64,000 nucleotides of DNA from Jejudonia soesokkakensis (GCF_042664795.1 NZ_JBHTBN010000001.1:62001-126000), one strand, 5' to 3'. Shown: positions 16,466-26,464, counted from the first letter of the stretch. Made by a program: numbers and translations. Notes: generated by a model from the letters alone, not told the origin.

Positions 16466-17734
16466 CTAAAGGTCAAAACCAATATCACTACGATACGTCA
16501 TCCTGTCAAAAGATAGTTTTTCTATATTTTGGTAGGATTTTTTTAGTGCCATTTTGTAATCTGAATCTAGCGAAGTAATTGCCATCACTCTTCCACCATT
16601 TGTAACTAATTTTTGATCTTTTAATGTAGTACCGGCATGAAAGATAATGCTATCTTGAATAGCTTCTGTACCACGAATCTCTTTCCCTTTTTCATAGGCT
16701 TCGGGATACCCTCCACTTACTAACATTACAGTGGCTGCTTCTTTTTCGTCTATTTCAATTTTCAGTAAATCCAGTTCCTGCTTCCAGGTGGCTTCGAAGA
16801 GATTAATAAGGTCTGTTTTTATTCGTGGCAATACAACTTCCGTTTCTGGATCTCCCATACGTACATTGTATTCAATCACAAAGGGTTCGTCTCCAACTTT
16901 GATTAAACCTATAAATACAAAGCCTTTGTAGTTGATTTTCTCTTCTTTAAGTCCGTTCACTGTTGGTTTTACAATACGCTCCTCAATTTTTTGCATAAGT
17001 GCTGCATCTGCAAAAGGAACAGGTGAGACTGCTCCCATCCCGCCTGTGTTTAGCCCAGTATCTCCTTCGCATATTCGTTTGTAATCCTTTGCGGTAGGGA
17101 GAATTTTGTAGTTTTTCCCGTCTGTTAGTACAAAAACACTTAGTTCAATTCCGTCGAGAAACTCTTCAATGACCACCGTTTTACTAGCTTCTCCAAATTT
17201 TCCACTAAGCATCTTTTCCAATTCTTTTTTAGCTTCGGAAAGGTCTGGAAGTATTAAGACACCCTTTCCAGCTGCAAGACCATCTGCCTTTAAAACATAG
17301 GGCGGCTTTAGCGTTTCTAAGAATGTTTTTCCGGCTTCTAAAGACTCTTTAGTAAAACTAGCATACGCTGCCGTGGGGATGTTGTGCTGCAACATAAATT
17401 CTTTGGCTCTCTCTTTACTGCCTTCTAACAAAGCGCCGCGTTTTGAAGGCCCTATAAGCATTATATTTTGTAAGGATTCTTCTTCAGCAAAGAAATCTGC
17501 TATGCCTTGCACCAAAGGATCTTCGGGACCAACCACCACCATGTTAATATCGTTATCTATTACAAAATGCTGAATCGCTTTAAAATCGGTTACTGGAATG
17601 GCTACATTCGTTGCAATTTGAGCAGTTCCTGCATTTCCAGGAGCCACAAAGAGTTTACCTCTTTTTTCACTTTTTGCCAACATATAGGTAAACGCATGTT
17701 CACGTCCTCCAGATCCTAATATTAAAATATTCAT
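16466..17734 (-). CDS. purD: Phosphoribosylamine-glycine ligase
   Basis: Second step of purine synthesis: joins 5-phosphoribosylamine and glycine using ATP. From ATG at 17734 the product is 422 aa, the normal length. It begins MNILILGSGGREHAF, the N-terminal GxGGREHA signature. ATP-grasp features follow (PPYVLKADGLAAGKGV, then IEYNVRMGDPETEVVLPR with metal-binding Glu/Asn). An extra 12 residues from an upstream non-ATG codon are not needed. Confidence 0.96.
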   Translation of the reverse strand: MNILILGSGGREHAFTYMLAKSEKRGKLFVAPGNAGTAQIATNVAIPVTDFKAIQHFVIDNDINMVVVGPEDPLVQGIADFFAEEESLQNIMLIGPSKRGALLEGSKERAKEFMLQHNIPTAAYASFTKESLEAGKTFLETLKPPYVLKADGLAAGKGVLILPDLSEAKKELEKMLSGKFGEASKTVVIEEFLDGIELSVFVLTDGKNYKILPTAKDYKRICEGDTGLNTGGMGAVSPVPFADAALMQKIEERIVKPTVNGLKEEKINYKGFVFIGLIKVGDEPFVIEYNVRMGDPETEVVLPRIKTDLINLFEATWKQELDLLKIEIDEKEAATVMLVSGGYPEAYEKGKEIRGTEAIQDSIIFHAGTTLKDQKLVTNGGRVMAITSLDSDYKMALKKSYQNIEKLSFDRMTYRSDIGFDL

Positions 17735-17756
17735 TACGGTAGTTTTAAAGTTGCCA

Positions 17757-17764
17757 CAAAAATA
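17757..17764 (-). promoter_or_regulatory. -7 element of purD
   Basis: Minus-strand TATTTTTG matches TAnnTTTG and lies 22 bases upstream of the purD ATG. No TTG is at the -33 position. It is back-to-back with the box for the gene at 17857. Confidence 0.4.
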
Positions 17765-17826
17765 ACTCAAATTAACCCGTTTTTACGAATCCTACAAGAT
17801 GTATTCTTAAATGGACAAATAGTTAG

Positions 17827-17834
17827 TAACTTTG
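17827..17834 (+). promoter_or_regulatory. -7 element of the CapK-like gene
   Basis: TAACTTTG matches TAnnTTTG and ends 22 bases before the TTG start at 17857. The -33 region has only TTC. Confidence 0.4.
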
Positions 17835-17856
17835 AACACAACCAAAATGATTTTAA

Positions 17857-19167
17857 TTGAATTTATTTGATCTCACATTACAATTTAAAGGCTTTCCTAT
17901 TAAAGAAGCACGAAAACGTATTGCCGAGACGAATGCTATTTCTGAAAGTGATTTCTCCATTTTCACAGAGCAACTAAAATCTGAAATCGTTGGCTACCAC
18001 CTTCGTGAAAATACTTTTTATAAAAAATTTGCTGCAACTGTAAACATCTCTTCGTGGGAAGACATTCCTATTTTGAAAAAAGAGCATATTCAAATTCCAT
18101 TAGAGGAAAGGGTATCCAACGGATTTTCAAAAAAAAATACCTATCAAGGGCGTACCTCTGGTTCTAGCGGAACACCTTTAGTCTATGCAAAAGATCATTT
18201 TTGTCACGCCATGACCTGGGCGCATATTATGGATCGGTTTGGCTGGTATGGAATTGACTTTAATACTTCCTACCAGGCACGTTTCTATGGAATTCCGTTA
18301 GATACAAAAGGCTATTATAAAGAGCGAATTAAAGATACGCTAGCCAATAGACATCGGTTTTCCATTTTTGATTTATCAGATACAAAACTAGAAGCATTTC
18401 TCAATACTTTCCGAAGAAAAAAGTTTGACTATATCAATGGGCATACAAGTTCCATTGTGTTGTTTTCGAAGTTTCTTCAGCAAAAAGGGATTATACTTAC
18501 GTCTGTGTGTCCTACGCTTAGAACATGTGTTGTCACCAGCGAAATGCTTTTTGAAGATGATAAAAAATTGATGGAGCAACAGTTAGGCGTTCCTGTCATT
18601 AATGAATATGGTGCCAGCGAACTCGATCTTATTGCGTTTACAAACAAGGAGGGGAATCTTCAGCTAAATAACCAAACTGTTTTTGTAGAGATCGTAGACT
18701 CCAATGGAAACGTAGTTCCACATGGACAAACGGGTCACATTGTGGTCACTTCTTTTTATAATAAAGCGCATCCTTTTATTCGATATGACATTGGAGACTT
18801 AGGAACGATAGACCCATCGAGCACGTCTAAAAAACCTATACTCAAAGGGCTGGAAGGAAGAGCTAACGATATGGCACACCTTGCCAATGGCAAAACGGTC
18901 CCTGGGCACACGTTCTATTATGTGACAAAAACAGCCTTAGGAAGCGACTCTCTTGTTAAAGAGTTTGTCATCACTCAGAATGATGTCGAAACATTTACTA
19001 TTTCCTATGTGTCTGAACGTGAATTAATAGCTTCGGAAATAAAATCGTTAGAAGTGGCATTGCAGCTATACTTAAAGACATCGGTAAAATTAAAACATAA
19101 AAAAGTAGATTCTCTTGACCGAAGCACCAACGGAAAATTGAAACAGTTTGTGAGTTTACTTAAATAA
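17857..19167 (+). CDS. CapK/phenylacetate-CoA ligase-like adenylate-forming enzyme
   Basis: A 436-aa member of the CapK branch of adenylate-forming enzymes. It shows the phosphate-binding loop GRTSGSSGTPLVYAK (about 103-117), VINEYGASELDLIAF (core motif) and FIRYDIGDLG. CapK-type proteins are found in capsule loci and may activate a carboxylate to modify the sugar chain; the substrate is unknown. The only reasonable start is TTG at 17857: the ATG at 17847 is in another frame. It opens the plus-strand part of the polysaccharide locus, 55 bases before wecB. Confidence 0.85.
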   Translation: MNLFDLTLQFKGFPIKEARKRIAETNAISESDFSIFTEQLKSEIVGYHLRENTFYKKFAATVNISSWEDIPILKKEHIQIPLEERVSNGFSKKNTYQGRTSGSSGTPLVYAKDHFCHAMTWAHIMDRFGWYGIDFNTSYQARFYGIPLDTKGYYKERIKDTLANRHRFSIFDLSDTKLEAFLNTFRRKKFDYINGHTSSIVLFSKFLQQKGIILTSVCPTLRTCVVTSEMLFEDDKKLMEQQLGVPVINEYGASELDLIAFTNKEGNLQLNNQTVFVEIVDSNGNVVPHGQTGHIVVTSFYNKAHPFIRYDIGDLGTIDPSSTSKKPILKGLEGRANDMAHLANGKTVPGHTFYYVTKTALGSDSLVKEFVITQNDVETFTISYVSERELIASEIKSLEVALQLYLKTSVKLKHKKVDSLDRSTNGKLKQFVSLLK

Positions 19168-19192
19168 TCCCTTCGGAAACTCTCATATTTGT

Positions 19193-19200
19193 TATTTTTG
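19193..19200 (+). promoter_or_regulatory. Possible -7 element of wecB
   Basis: TATTTTTG matches TAnnTTTG, 22 bases before the wecB ATG. The -33 region reads TTC inside a TTCCGAAG-motif copy (19171-19178), so the match is partial. Confidence 0.35.
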
Positions 19201-19222
19201 ATACAAACAAATCCCAATAGGT

Positions 19223-20317
19223 ATGAAAATTACCCTTGTTGCAGGAGCACGACCCAATTTTATGAAAATTGCTCCCATTATTCATGAGATAAAGAAGCAG
19301 CAAGACCAGGGTACGGCTATTTCGTATCGGTTGGTACATACGGGGCAGCATTACGATAAAAATCTAAGTGATACTTTTTTTGATGAACTTAATATTCCAG
19401 CTCCACATACAAACCTGGAAGTGAAAAGTGGCTCTCAAGCCACTCAGACGGGTGCTATCATGGTAGGTTTTGAAAGAGAATTGCAAGAACATCCTTGTGA
19501 CCTGGTATTAGTTGTGGGAGATGTTACTTCGACAATGGCCTGTACCATTGTAGCAAAAAAAGCACATATCAAAGTAGCCCATGTAGAAGCAGGGATTCGG
19601 TCTGGTGACTTAAAAATGCCTGAAGAAATCAATCGTATGGTCACCGACAGTATTACTGATTATTTTTTTACGACTTCTCAAAAAGCTACCACTTACCTTC
19701 AAAGTGCAGGTCATTTAGAGGAGCATATTTTCTTTGTTGGGAATGTAATGATCGATACGTTGCTACATAATATCAAGAGATTAAGAAAACCTGAATTCTG
19801 GGAGAAACTGGCGCTTTCAGAAAAAAGCTATTTTGTTCTTACACTTCATAGGCCTTCTAATGTAGATGCACTTGAAGATTTTTCAATATTACTGAAAAAG
19901 ATCGTAGCAAAAGCAAAGGGAGCTCCAATTATTTTTCCGGTACACCCAAGAACACAAAAAATTTTAAAGGACGCCCAGCTTTCGTTTGAGAACCTTCATT
20001 ATGTAGCTCCGCAGGGATATTTATCCTTTATTTACCTTGTCAAGAACGCTAAAGCCATTTTAACTGATAGTGGAGGTATTACCGAAGAAGCCTCCGTTTT
20101 AAATGTTCCTTGTCTCACGTTCAGAAATAGTACCGAACGCCCAGAAACATTGAGGTTGGGCACAAATAAATTAGTTGGAAATGACCCTTTAAAGATTGAT
20201 GTTGCCTTCGATACATTAGACCAAGGAAATTGGCAGCAATCGCAGGAAATTCCGAAGTGGGATGGAAAAGCGGCAACGCGTATTATTGCTACTCTTTTAA
20301 AACTGTATGGAAACTAA
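19223..20317 (+). CDS. wecB: UDP-N-acetylglucosamine 2-epimerase (non-hydrolysing)
   Basis: Interconverts UDP-GlcNAc and UDP-ManNAc. At 364 aa it has family length. Signatures: GARPNFMKIAPI near the N-terminus, VHTGQHYD, EAGIRSGD, LTLHRPSNVD, FPVHPRTQ and the UDP-binding TDSGGITEEASVLNVPCLT with the later STERPET. No wecC dehydrogenase is in the window, so the product is probably used as ManNAc. The WecG/TagA-type transferase at 27694 is a plausible user. Overlaps the next gene by 11 bases. Confidence 0.95.
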   Translation: MKITLVAGARPNFMKIAPIIHEIKKQQDQGTAISYRLVHTGQHYDKNLSDTFFDELNIPAPHTNLEVKSGSQATQTGAIMVGFERELQEHPCDLVLVVGDVTSTMACTIVAKKAHIKVAHVEAGIRSGDLKMPEEINRMVTDSITDYFFTTSQKATTYLQSAGHLEEHIFFVGNVMIDTLLHNIKRLRKPEFWEKLALSEKSYFVLTLHRPSNVDALEDFSILLKKIVAKAKGAPIIFPVHPRTQKILKDAQLSFENLHYVAPQGYLSFIYLVKNAKAILTDSGGITEEASVLNVPCLTFRNSTERPETLRLGTNKLVGNDPLKIDVAFDTLDQGNWQQSQEIPKWDGKAATRIIATLLKLYGN

Positions 20318-21473
20318 GCGAATTCTTTTAGTTACTAACTATTTTCCTCCAGAAAAAGGTGCTGCTTCTAACAGGTTGTGGTCACTGGCTGAAGGACTTT
20401 CCAAAAAAGGATACGATGTTCAGGTTGTATGTCCTTTACCCAACTATCCTCAAGGCGTTATCTTTTCAGATTTTAAAGGAAGTTTTTATAAAAAACGTAT
20501 AGCGAATGAAATAACGATTCACAGGTTATGGTTGTGGCCCAGTAATTCTCCTAATAAGTTTTTTCGCTTGCTCTCAATGCTTTCATTCTCGTTGAGTTTG
20601 TCATTATTTTTTATTCTGAAAACGCTTCCGAAGAAAATAGTAGTACAATATTCTCCTGTATTTGTAGGGTTTACCGCTGTATTTTATGGATGGCTTTTTC
20701 GAAAGAGGATCATTCTCAATGTGTCTGATTTATGGCCGTTGGCAGGGTTGGAGATGGGTCTGCTTAAAAAGGGATTTTACTACTCTCTTCTAGAAAAAAT
20801 GGAGCGCTTCTGTTATAAAAAAGCGGATTTAATTATTGGGCAATCTGAAGAAATACTGGAGCATATAAAAAAGCTGGTTAGCAAAAAAGACACTTTTTTG
20901 TACCGAAACCTTCCTAATTTTGAACCAATTTTTCCAAAGGAAAAAGTGTCAACTGCTCCTATAAGAATTGTATATGCAGGGTTATTGGGAGTTGCGCAGG
21001 GTGTTTTTAAAATTTGCAATCAGATAAAATTTCCATCAACCGTCGAGTTACACATATACGGTGCTGGACCTGAAGCTTCAGCAATTAAGTCCATAGAGAA
21101 TCTGCAGATTAAATATCATGGAGAAGTGTCAAGAGAAGAATTACACCAAGTTTTATCGACGTATGATGTTGCTTTTATTCCGTTAGTGAACAGAATTTAT
21201 GGTTCGGTTCCTTCAAAAATATTTGAATATACAAGGTTGGGGGTGCCGGTATTGTATTATGCAGGAGGTGAAGGAGGTGATCTGGTAAAAATGCATCAGT
21301 TGGGATGGACTATTCCTGTAAAAAATGAAAAAGAGCTTCAGAAATTCATTGATGCCTTTTCAGAAATAAAGCTTACCGAATATCCTAAAGAGAGTGTTCA
21401 GCAAAAAGCAATAGAAGCTTTTGATTTTGACAAGCAATTTGATCTTTTTATAAGGAAAATTTCTGCCATTTAA
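20307..21473 (+). CDS. Glycosyltransferase family 4
   Basis: A 388-aa GT-B retaining glycosyltransferase, WbuB-like. The N-terminal domain starts LLVTNYFPPEKGAASNRLW; the C-terminal domain has YAGLLGVAQGV and the donor-binding FEYTRLGVPVLYY. It is translationally coupled to wecB, so UDP-ManNAc or UDP-GlcNAc derived donors are plausible. Its stop overlaps the convergent stop of the wcaJ-like gene by 4 bases. Confidence 0.9.
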   Translation: METKRILLVTNYFPPEKGAASNRLWSLAEGLSKKGYDVQVVCPLPNYPQGVIFSDFKGSFYKKRIANEITIHRLWLWPSNSPNKFFRLLSMLSFSLSLSLFFILKTLPKKIVVQYSPVFVGFTAVFYGWLFRKRIILNVSDLWPLAGLEMGLLKKGFYYSLLEKMERFCYKKADLIIGQSEEILEHIKKLVSKKDTFLYRNLPNFEPIFPKEKVSTAPIRIVYAGLLGVAQGVFKICNQIKFPSTVELHIYGAGPEASAIKSIENLQIKYHGEVSREELHQVLSTYDVAFIPLVNRIYGSVPSKIFEYTRLGVPVLYYAGGEGGDLVKMHQLGWTIPVKNEKELQKFIDAFSEIKLTEYPKESVQQKAIEAFDFDKQFDLFIRKISAI

Positions 21474-22822
21474 TAGGCTTTTTCTTCTCCTTTGAGTGCA
21501 TTATATATTGTTTTAAAAACAATTTTTAAGTCCATAAACAATGACCAGTTTTCAAGATAAAAAATATCATACTTAACCCTGTTAATAATGTCTTCATCAC
21601 TTTCTACTTCCCCTCTATATCCACTAACCTGAGCGAGTCCTGTAATGCCGGGCTTGATAAAATGACGTACCATAAATTTATCGATACGCTCTGCATACAT
21701 ATGGGTGTGACTTACCATATGAGGTCTTGGACCTACAACAGACATGTCTCCTTTTAACACATTGATAAACTGAGGTAGTTCGTCCATACTTGTTTTTCGT
21801 ATTATTTTACCTACTCGGGTAATACGTTCGTCCCCTTTGGTAACTTGATGTAAGTGAGCCAAAGGATTTGGCTTCATAGATCGAAACTTATAACAATAAA
21901 ATTCCTTGTAATCGAGTCCGTTTCTTCTCTGTTTAAAAAAAACCGGTCCTTTTGATTCTAATTTAATAAAAAGACCTAGAATAGGAGTTAACCAGGATAA
22001 TACACCTATAATCACAAAAAGTGATAGTACAATATCAAACCCTCTTTTTATGAATTTATTGATGGGTTCGTCCATTGGGATTTTACGCAACGAGAGAATA
22101 GGTAGAAAACCATAATAGCTAAAATCCAGCTTTTTAGTATATATTTCTTTATTGTCGGGCAAGAACTTAAGAATCTTAAGGTTGTTGTCTGCAAAGTCAA
22201 TTATTTCGGTAATTTCAGTGTTTTTTAACTCCCCTACAGAAATATATATTTCGTCAACATTATTCTTCATGACATAATCAAAACAATCCTGAAGTTGTGC
22301 CCCTGGTTTGTTGATATCAAAAGTCATTTTCAGCTTGTAGCCATATTCAGATTGCTCTAGAAAGAAGTTTTTTAATTGCTCGGTTTTGGGGCTTAATCCA
22401 ATGATCACGACATTTCGAACATTACCGCCTAAAAGTTTTCTATATTTTTTAAGTAAGAAAAACACTGCAAACTTTACGACAGTGATAATTCCGATCACTA
22501 ACAAAAAGTACAGCAAAATATGGTAAGGGTCTGCATCGACCTGTCTATAGAAGCCAAAAAAAGCAAAAATAATTAATAAGAAAACAATGCCTTGCCTCCC
22601 TAATAAGGAAATAATTTTAGCCCCATGAGTAAAACGATATATCTCATAAAAGTTGGATTTTACTGAAAGAATAATCCATGCCAAAGAAATAAATATTATA
22701 TAGGTAAGATAATCGAAGGTAGTATCAAAAAACGGAGCTGCAAATAGATGGATAATGACCAAGTCTATTATATACGAAATAGGCCTTAAAAACCCCGAAT
22801 ATCTTCCTGTTTTAAATATCAT
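21470..22822 (-). CDS. Undecaprenyl-phosphate sugar phosphotransferase (WcaJ type)
   Basis: Starts the repeat unit by moving a sugar 1-phosphate onto undecaprenyl phosphate at the inner membrane. The 450-aa protein has an N-terminal bundle of about four to five membrane helices and a central Rossmann-like region. The catalytic bacterial sugar transferase domain follows: one helix (KRGFDIVLSLFVIIG), YKFRSM, DELPQFINVLKGDMSVVGPR and KPGITGLAQVSGYRGE. Glucose-1-P is the commonest substrate of this branch, but galactose or others cannot be excluded. Coupled to uxs by a TAATG overlap. Confidence 0.93.
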   Translation of the reverse strand: MIFKTGRYSGFLRPISYIIDLVIIHLFAAPFFDTTFDYLTYIIFISLAWIILSVKSNFYEIYRFTHGAKIISLLGRQGIVFLLIIFAFFGFYRQVDADPYHILLYFLLVIGIITVVKFAVFFLLKKYRKLLGGNVRNVVIIGLSPKTEQLKNFFLEQSEYGYKLKMTFDINKPGAQLQDCFDYVMKNNVDEIYISVGELKNTEITEIIDFADNNLKILKFLPDNKEIYTKKLDFSYYGFLPILSLRKIPMDEPINKFIKRGFDIVLSLFVIIGVLSWLTPILGLFIKLESKGPVFFKQRRNGLDYKEFYCYKFRSMKPNPLAHLHQVTKGDERITRVGKIIRKTSMDELPQFINVLKGDMSVVGPRPHMVSHTHMYAERIDKFMVRHFIKPGITGLAQVSGYRGEVESDEDIINRVKYDIFYLENWSLFMDLKIVFKTIYNALKGEEKAY

Positions 22823-23811
22823 TAATGTCTTATATGCTTTGAGAAATCCTTGTGTTCACTTTTTAGCAATTCTTCTTTTGACAAACTTTTAAAATACTTA
22901 TAGGTTTTCTGCATTCCTTCTTCTCGTGCAACTTTAGGCTCCCAACCAAGAATATCTCTCGCTTTAGTGATATCTGGCTGACGTTGTAACGGGTCGTCTT
23001 TAGGCAATTCTTTAAATACAATCTTTTGATCTGATGCGGTAAGTTTAATGATCTCTTTTGCAAAATCAAGAATTGTGATTTCATCTGGATTCCCAATGTT
23101 TACAGGTAGGGCGTAGTCACTTAGAAGCAATTTGTATAATCCATCCACTTGATCGTCGACATAACAAAATGATCTAGTTTGCATTCCATCACCAAAAACT
23201 GTAAGATCTTCACCCCGTAAGGCTTGCCCAATAAATGCTGGAATCACACGTCCGTCGTTAAGTCGCATTCTGGGTCCGTAGGTGTTAAAAATACGGGCAA
23301 TTCTGGTTTCCAAACCATGAAATCTGTGGTAGGCCATTGTAATAGACTCTTGAAAACGCTTTGCTTCATCGTATACCCCTCGCGGACCAATCGTATTGAC
23401 ATTTCCATAATAGCTTTCGTCTTGTGGATGTATTAATGGATCTCCATATACCTCAGAAGTAGAGGCAATTAGAATTCGTGCATTTTTTTCTTTTGCAAGA
23501 CCTAGAAGATTGTGAGTTCCCAAAGAGCCTACTTTTAAAGTCTGTATGGGTATTTTTAAATAATCTATCGGACTTGCCGGAGAAGCAAAATGAAGAATAT
23601 AATCTACATTACCTGGCACATGTACGAAACGGGTAACATCATGATTGTAAAACTCAAAGGTCTCAAGTTTAAACAAATGTTGGATGTTTTTTAAATCCCC
23701 CGTTATGAGGTTATCCATACCTACAACACGATAGCCCTCTTTGATAAAACGATCGCATAAGTGTGACCCTAAAAACCCAGCGGCTCCAGTAATAAGAATT
23801 CTTTTTTTCAT
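22822..23811 (-). CDS. uxs: UDP-glucuronate decarboxylase (UDP-xylose synthase)
   Basis: Converts UDP-glucuronate to UDP-xylose with NAD+. At 329 aa it is a short-chain dehydrogenase with GAAGFLGSHL for NAD, ASTSEVYGDP, catalytic Tyr/Lys in YDEAKRFQE, and ARIFNTYGPRM; these are the bacterial UXS signatures. The genes on either side make the substrate (ugd, 4-base overlap) and start the glycan (wcaJ-like). Confidence 0.92.
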   Translation of the reverse strand: MKKRILITGAAGFLGSHLCDRFIKEGYRVVGMDNLITGDLKNIQHLFKLETFEFYNHDVTRFVHVPGNVDYILHFASPASPIDYLKIPIQTLKVGSLGTHNLLGLAKEKNARILIASTSEVYGDPLIHPQDESYYGNVNTIGPRGVYDEAKRFQESITMAYHRFHGLETRIARIFNTYGPRMRLNDGRVIPAFIGQALRGEDLTVFGDGMQTRSFCYVDDQVDGLYKLLLSDYALPVNIGNPDEITILDFAKEIIKLTASDQKIVFKELPKDDPLQRQPDITKARDILGWEPKVAREEGMQKTYKYFKSLSKEELLKSEHKDFSKHIRH

Positions 23812-25121
23812 ACGTTTACGTCCTTTCTTCCAATAGAAACATATGTAAACCCTTCGGACTTCATATCTTCAGTATTGTAAAGATTTCTACCATCAAATAT
23901 GACTGGATGCACTAAAAGTTCTTTTAGTTTTGAATAGTTAGGTGTTCTAAAAATGCTCCATTCTGTGCAGATTACAAGTGCATCGGCTCCTTTAGTTGCC
24001 TCATACATTGAAGTAGCATAGGTTAATGTATCACCAAATTTCTCTTTAATGTTTGGCATGGCTTCTGGATCAAAAACGGTGAGTTCTGCTCCTTTTTCCA
24101 GTAAAGCATTCATCATATAAATAGAAGGTGCTTCACGAATATCGTCTGTTTCAGGTTTAAATGCCAATCCCCAGATAGCAATCTTTTTTCCCGAAAGATC
24201 TGCTTTAAAATGGGTAGTAATTTTAGGGATTAAAGCTGTTTTCTGAGTATCATTAATCTCAATGACTGCATCTAAAATTTTAAAATCATAGTTTTCATCT
24301 TTTCCAGCTTTCTGTAGCGCTTTTACATCTTTTGGGAAACACGAACCTCCATATCCAATTCCAGGAAATAAAAACCGTTTTCCAATTCGGGAGTCGGTAC
24401 CCATTCCTACGCGTACTTTATCAACATCTGCACCTACTTTTTCACAGTAATTTGCAATCTCGTTCATAAACGTAATCTTGGTCGCTAAAAAAGAGTTTGC
24501 AGCATATTTAGTAAGTTCTGCCGACTTTTCATCCATGATCAATATTGGATTGCCTGAACGAACAAAAGGATTGTATAACTTTTTCATCAGAGTGGTAGCG
24601 CGTTCACTACTAGAACCAATGACGATACGTTCTGGCTTTAAGAAATCGTCAACCGCAAAGCCCTCCCGCAAAAATTCTGGATTGGAAACCACATCAAATT
24701 CACAACTTGCATTTTTAGCGATTACTGCCTGTACTTTTTCGGCAGTACCCACGGGCACTGTGCTTTTATCTACTATAACTTTGTATTCTTTTATTTTCTT
24801 TCCAATTTCTTCTGAAACATTTAAAACATAGGATAGATCTGCAGAGCCATCTTCATCTTCAGGAGTTGGAAGTGCCAAAAAAATAATGTCTCCATGAGTA
24901 AGACCTTCTTCTAGTGAAGTTGTAAAGTTTAGTCTACCAGCCTCAATATTTCTGTCAAAAAGTACGTCTAAGTGAGGCTCGTAAATAGGTACTTCTCCTT
25001 GACGCATCCTTGCTACTTTTTTTTCATCAATATCTACACATAAAACTTCATTCCCTGTTTCTGCAAGACAAGTTCCTGTAACTAATCCTACATATCCCGT
25101 TCCTATTACTGAAATTTTCAT
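23808..25121 (-). CDS. ugd: UDP-glucose 6-dehydrogenase
   Basis: Oxidises UDP-glucose to UDP-glucuronate with two NAD+. At 437 aa it has normal length. NAD loop GTGYVGLVTG (7-16), VDKSTVPVGT, SNPEFLREG and the catalytic cysteine in GIGYGGSCFPKDVKAL are clear. Its ATGA overlap with uxs couples the two steps to UDP-xylose. Confidence 0.96.
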   Translation of the reverse strand: MKISVIGTGYVGLVTGTCLAETGNEVLCVDIDEKKVARMRQGEVPIYEPHLDVLFDRNIEAGRLNFTTSLEEGLTHGDIIFLALPTPEDEDGSADLSYVLNVSEEIGKKIKEYKVIVDKSTVPVGTAEKVQAVIAKNASCEFDVVSNPEFLREGFAVDDFLKPERIVIGSSSERATTLMKKLYNPFVRSGNPILIMDEKSAELTKYAANSFLATKITFMNEIANYCEKVGADVDKVRVGMGTDSRIGKRFLFPGIGYGGSCFPKDVKALQKAGKDENYDFKILDAVIEINDTQKTALIPKITTHFKADLSGKKIAIWGLAFKPETDDIREAPSIYMMNALLEKGAELTVFDPEAMPNIKEKFGDTLTYATSMYEATKGADALVICTEWSIFRTPNYSKLKELLVHPVIFDGRNLYNTEDMKSEGFTYVSIGRKDVNV

Positions 25122-25182
25122 AGTTTTTTTATTTTTTAAAGACAGCCCACTCCATCTAATTTTTTATTCCTTTTTACGGCTG

Positions 25183-25190
25183 CAAATATA
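25183..25190 (-). promoter_or_regulatory. -7 element for the ugd-uxs-wcaJ unit
   Basis: Minus-strand TATATTTG matches TAnnTTTG in the 101-base gap upstream of ugd, 61 bases from the ATG. No TTG stands at -33, so the call is moderate. Confidence 0.45.
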
Positions 25191-25222
25191 CTTCTTTAAA
25201 TAGTATTCTTACTCTTGGGCTA

Positions 25223-26461
25223 TTATGATTTCAATTGTTCTGAATGTCCCTTTTTTTCAATGTATGTCGAATTCTGAATCAATAATAAAATGATTATTAT
25301 TCCAAAATAATAGGCTCCCATTTGCCTATGAAAAAAATTTTCAATCAATCCAAATAGAACAATAGTCACAAGAAGTGCTGTTGAAAAATAATCTTTTCTT
25401 TTTAGCACGAAAAGCACTAAAAAGAGTGTGATAAAAAGTACTACTGCTATCGCTCCAGCACTTAGGTAAAAATCTAAAAACTGGTTATGACTATTATACT
25501 TTCGGTTTAAAAACTTTTCTCTTCGATTATCATCTGATATTGAAGTGGTATAACAAGCAAGTAATTCATTTTTAGTGGTTTCAAAGCCAATCCCTTTTAC
25601 CAACACTTGTTCTTTTTCTAAGATTGTTGCAGCACATTCCCATATTATAGTTCTTGGCTCCGCTCCCTTAGTCTTTTTTAGTAAAGGTTCATTTACAGTG
25701 GTATCTGGAGTGATATACAAAAAGCGCTTTCTAATATTTTCATTAAAGATGAAAGCTAAAGTACTCACCACACCAATTATAACAAGGGTAACAATTACTC
25801 TAATTATTTTTGCTTTTCCGTAGAGCAAGCGCAGAATAGCTAAAAGAATAAGTACCAAAATAGCATACCTTGATACTATCAAAAAAGTAAAGCCTATAGT
25901 TAAAACAATATTTGCCAGATAGTATTTATTTTCGGCCTTGTAGGTAGCAGACATGCATTGGTAACTTGCCAATATGCTTAGTACACACAAAAATCCTAAA
26001 TAGAGTCTTTCAATAAGTAAGGTGTCTAATGGATTTAATGGATTCCAAATATCAAATGCCCCCGTTTCTTTTACTACCATTAAAATATTGATGCCAGAAA
26101 TTATCATGGCAAGTAAAGCCGAAAAAATAATGGCATGATATACTTTTTTAAAATCCTTTATGGGTAAATAGAGTATAAGAAGTGCTCCTGACGCTAATAT
26201 CTTTAAAAGAACTGTACTGTTGTCTTCAAACCTTCCCAGTAAGAGTGTGTTTAACCCCAGAAAAAAGATAAGGCCAAAGAAAAGAAGTGTAGGTAATTTT
26301 ACAAGTTTTTTAAAATCTGTTTTCTTAAAAACAAATGGAAATGCAACAACAATAATTGCAATAAGGATATTGGGTAGGATTCTTACATATCCATCAAATG
26401 GGATTAATAATAGCAATAAGAAAAAAGCATACGGATAAATGGAAGCAAGTAATATTCTCAT
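25223..26461 (-). CDS. O-antigen ligase/polymerase-like membrane protein 1
   Basis: A 412-aa protein with about 11-12 membrane helices and a large loop before the last ones containing RTIIWECAATILEKEQVLVKG..F and NSHNQFLDFYLSAG. The H-N-x-x-L/F pattern after the loop is typical of Wzy/WaaL-like proteins that polymerise or ligate lipid-linked glycans on the periplasmic side. One of four such proteins in this locus. Lies 3 bases after the next membrane gene upstream. Confidence 0.82.
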   Translation of the reverse strand: MRILLASIYPYAFFLLLLLIPFDGYVRILPNILIAIIVVAFPFVFKKTDFKKLVKLPTLLFFGLIFFLGLNTLLLGRFEDNSTVLLKILASGALLILYLPIKDFKKVYHAIIFSALLAMIISGINILMVVKETGAFDIWNPLNPLDTLLIERLYLGFLCVLSILASYQCMSATYKAENKYYLANIVLTIGFTFLIVSRYAILVLILLAILRLLYGKAKIIRVIVTLVIIGVVSTLAFIFNENIRKRFLYITPDTTVNEPLLKKTKGAEPRTIIWECAATILEKEQVLVKGIGFETTKNELLACYTTSISDDNRREKFLNRKYNSHNQFLDFYLSAGAIAVVLFITLFLVLFVLKRKDYFSTALLVTIVLFGLIENFFHRQMGAYYFGIIIILLLIQNSTYIEKKGHSEQLKS

Positions 26462-26464
26462 TTT

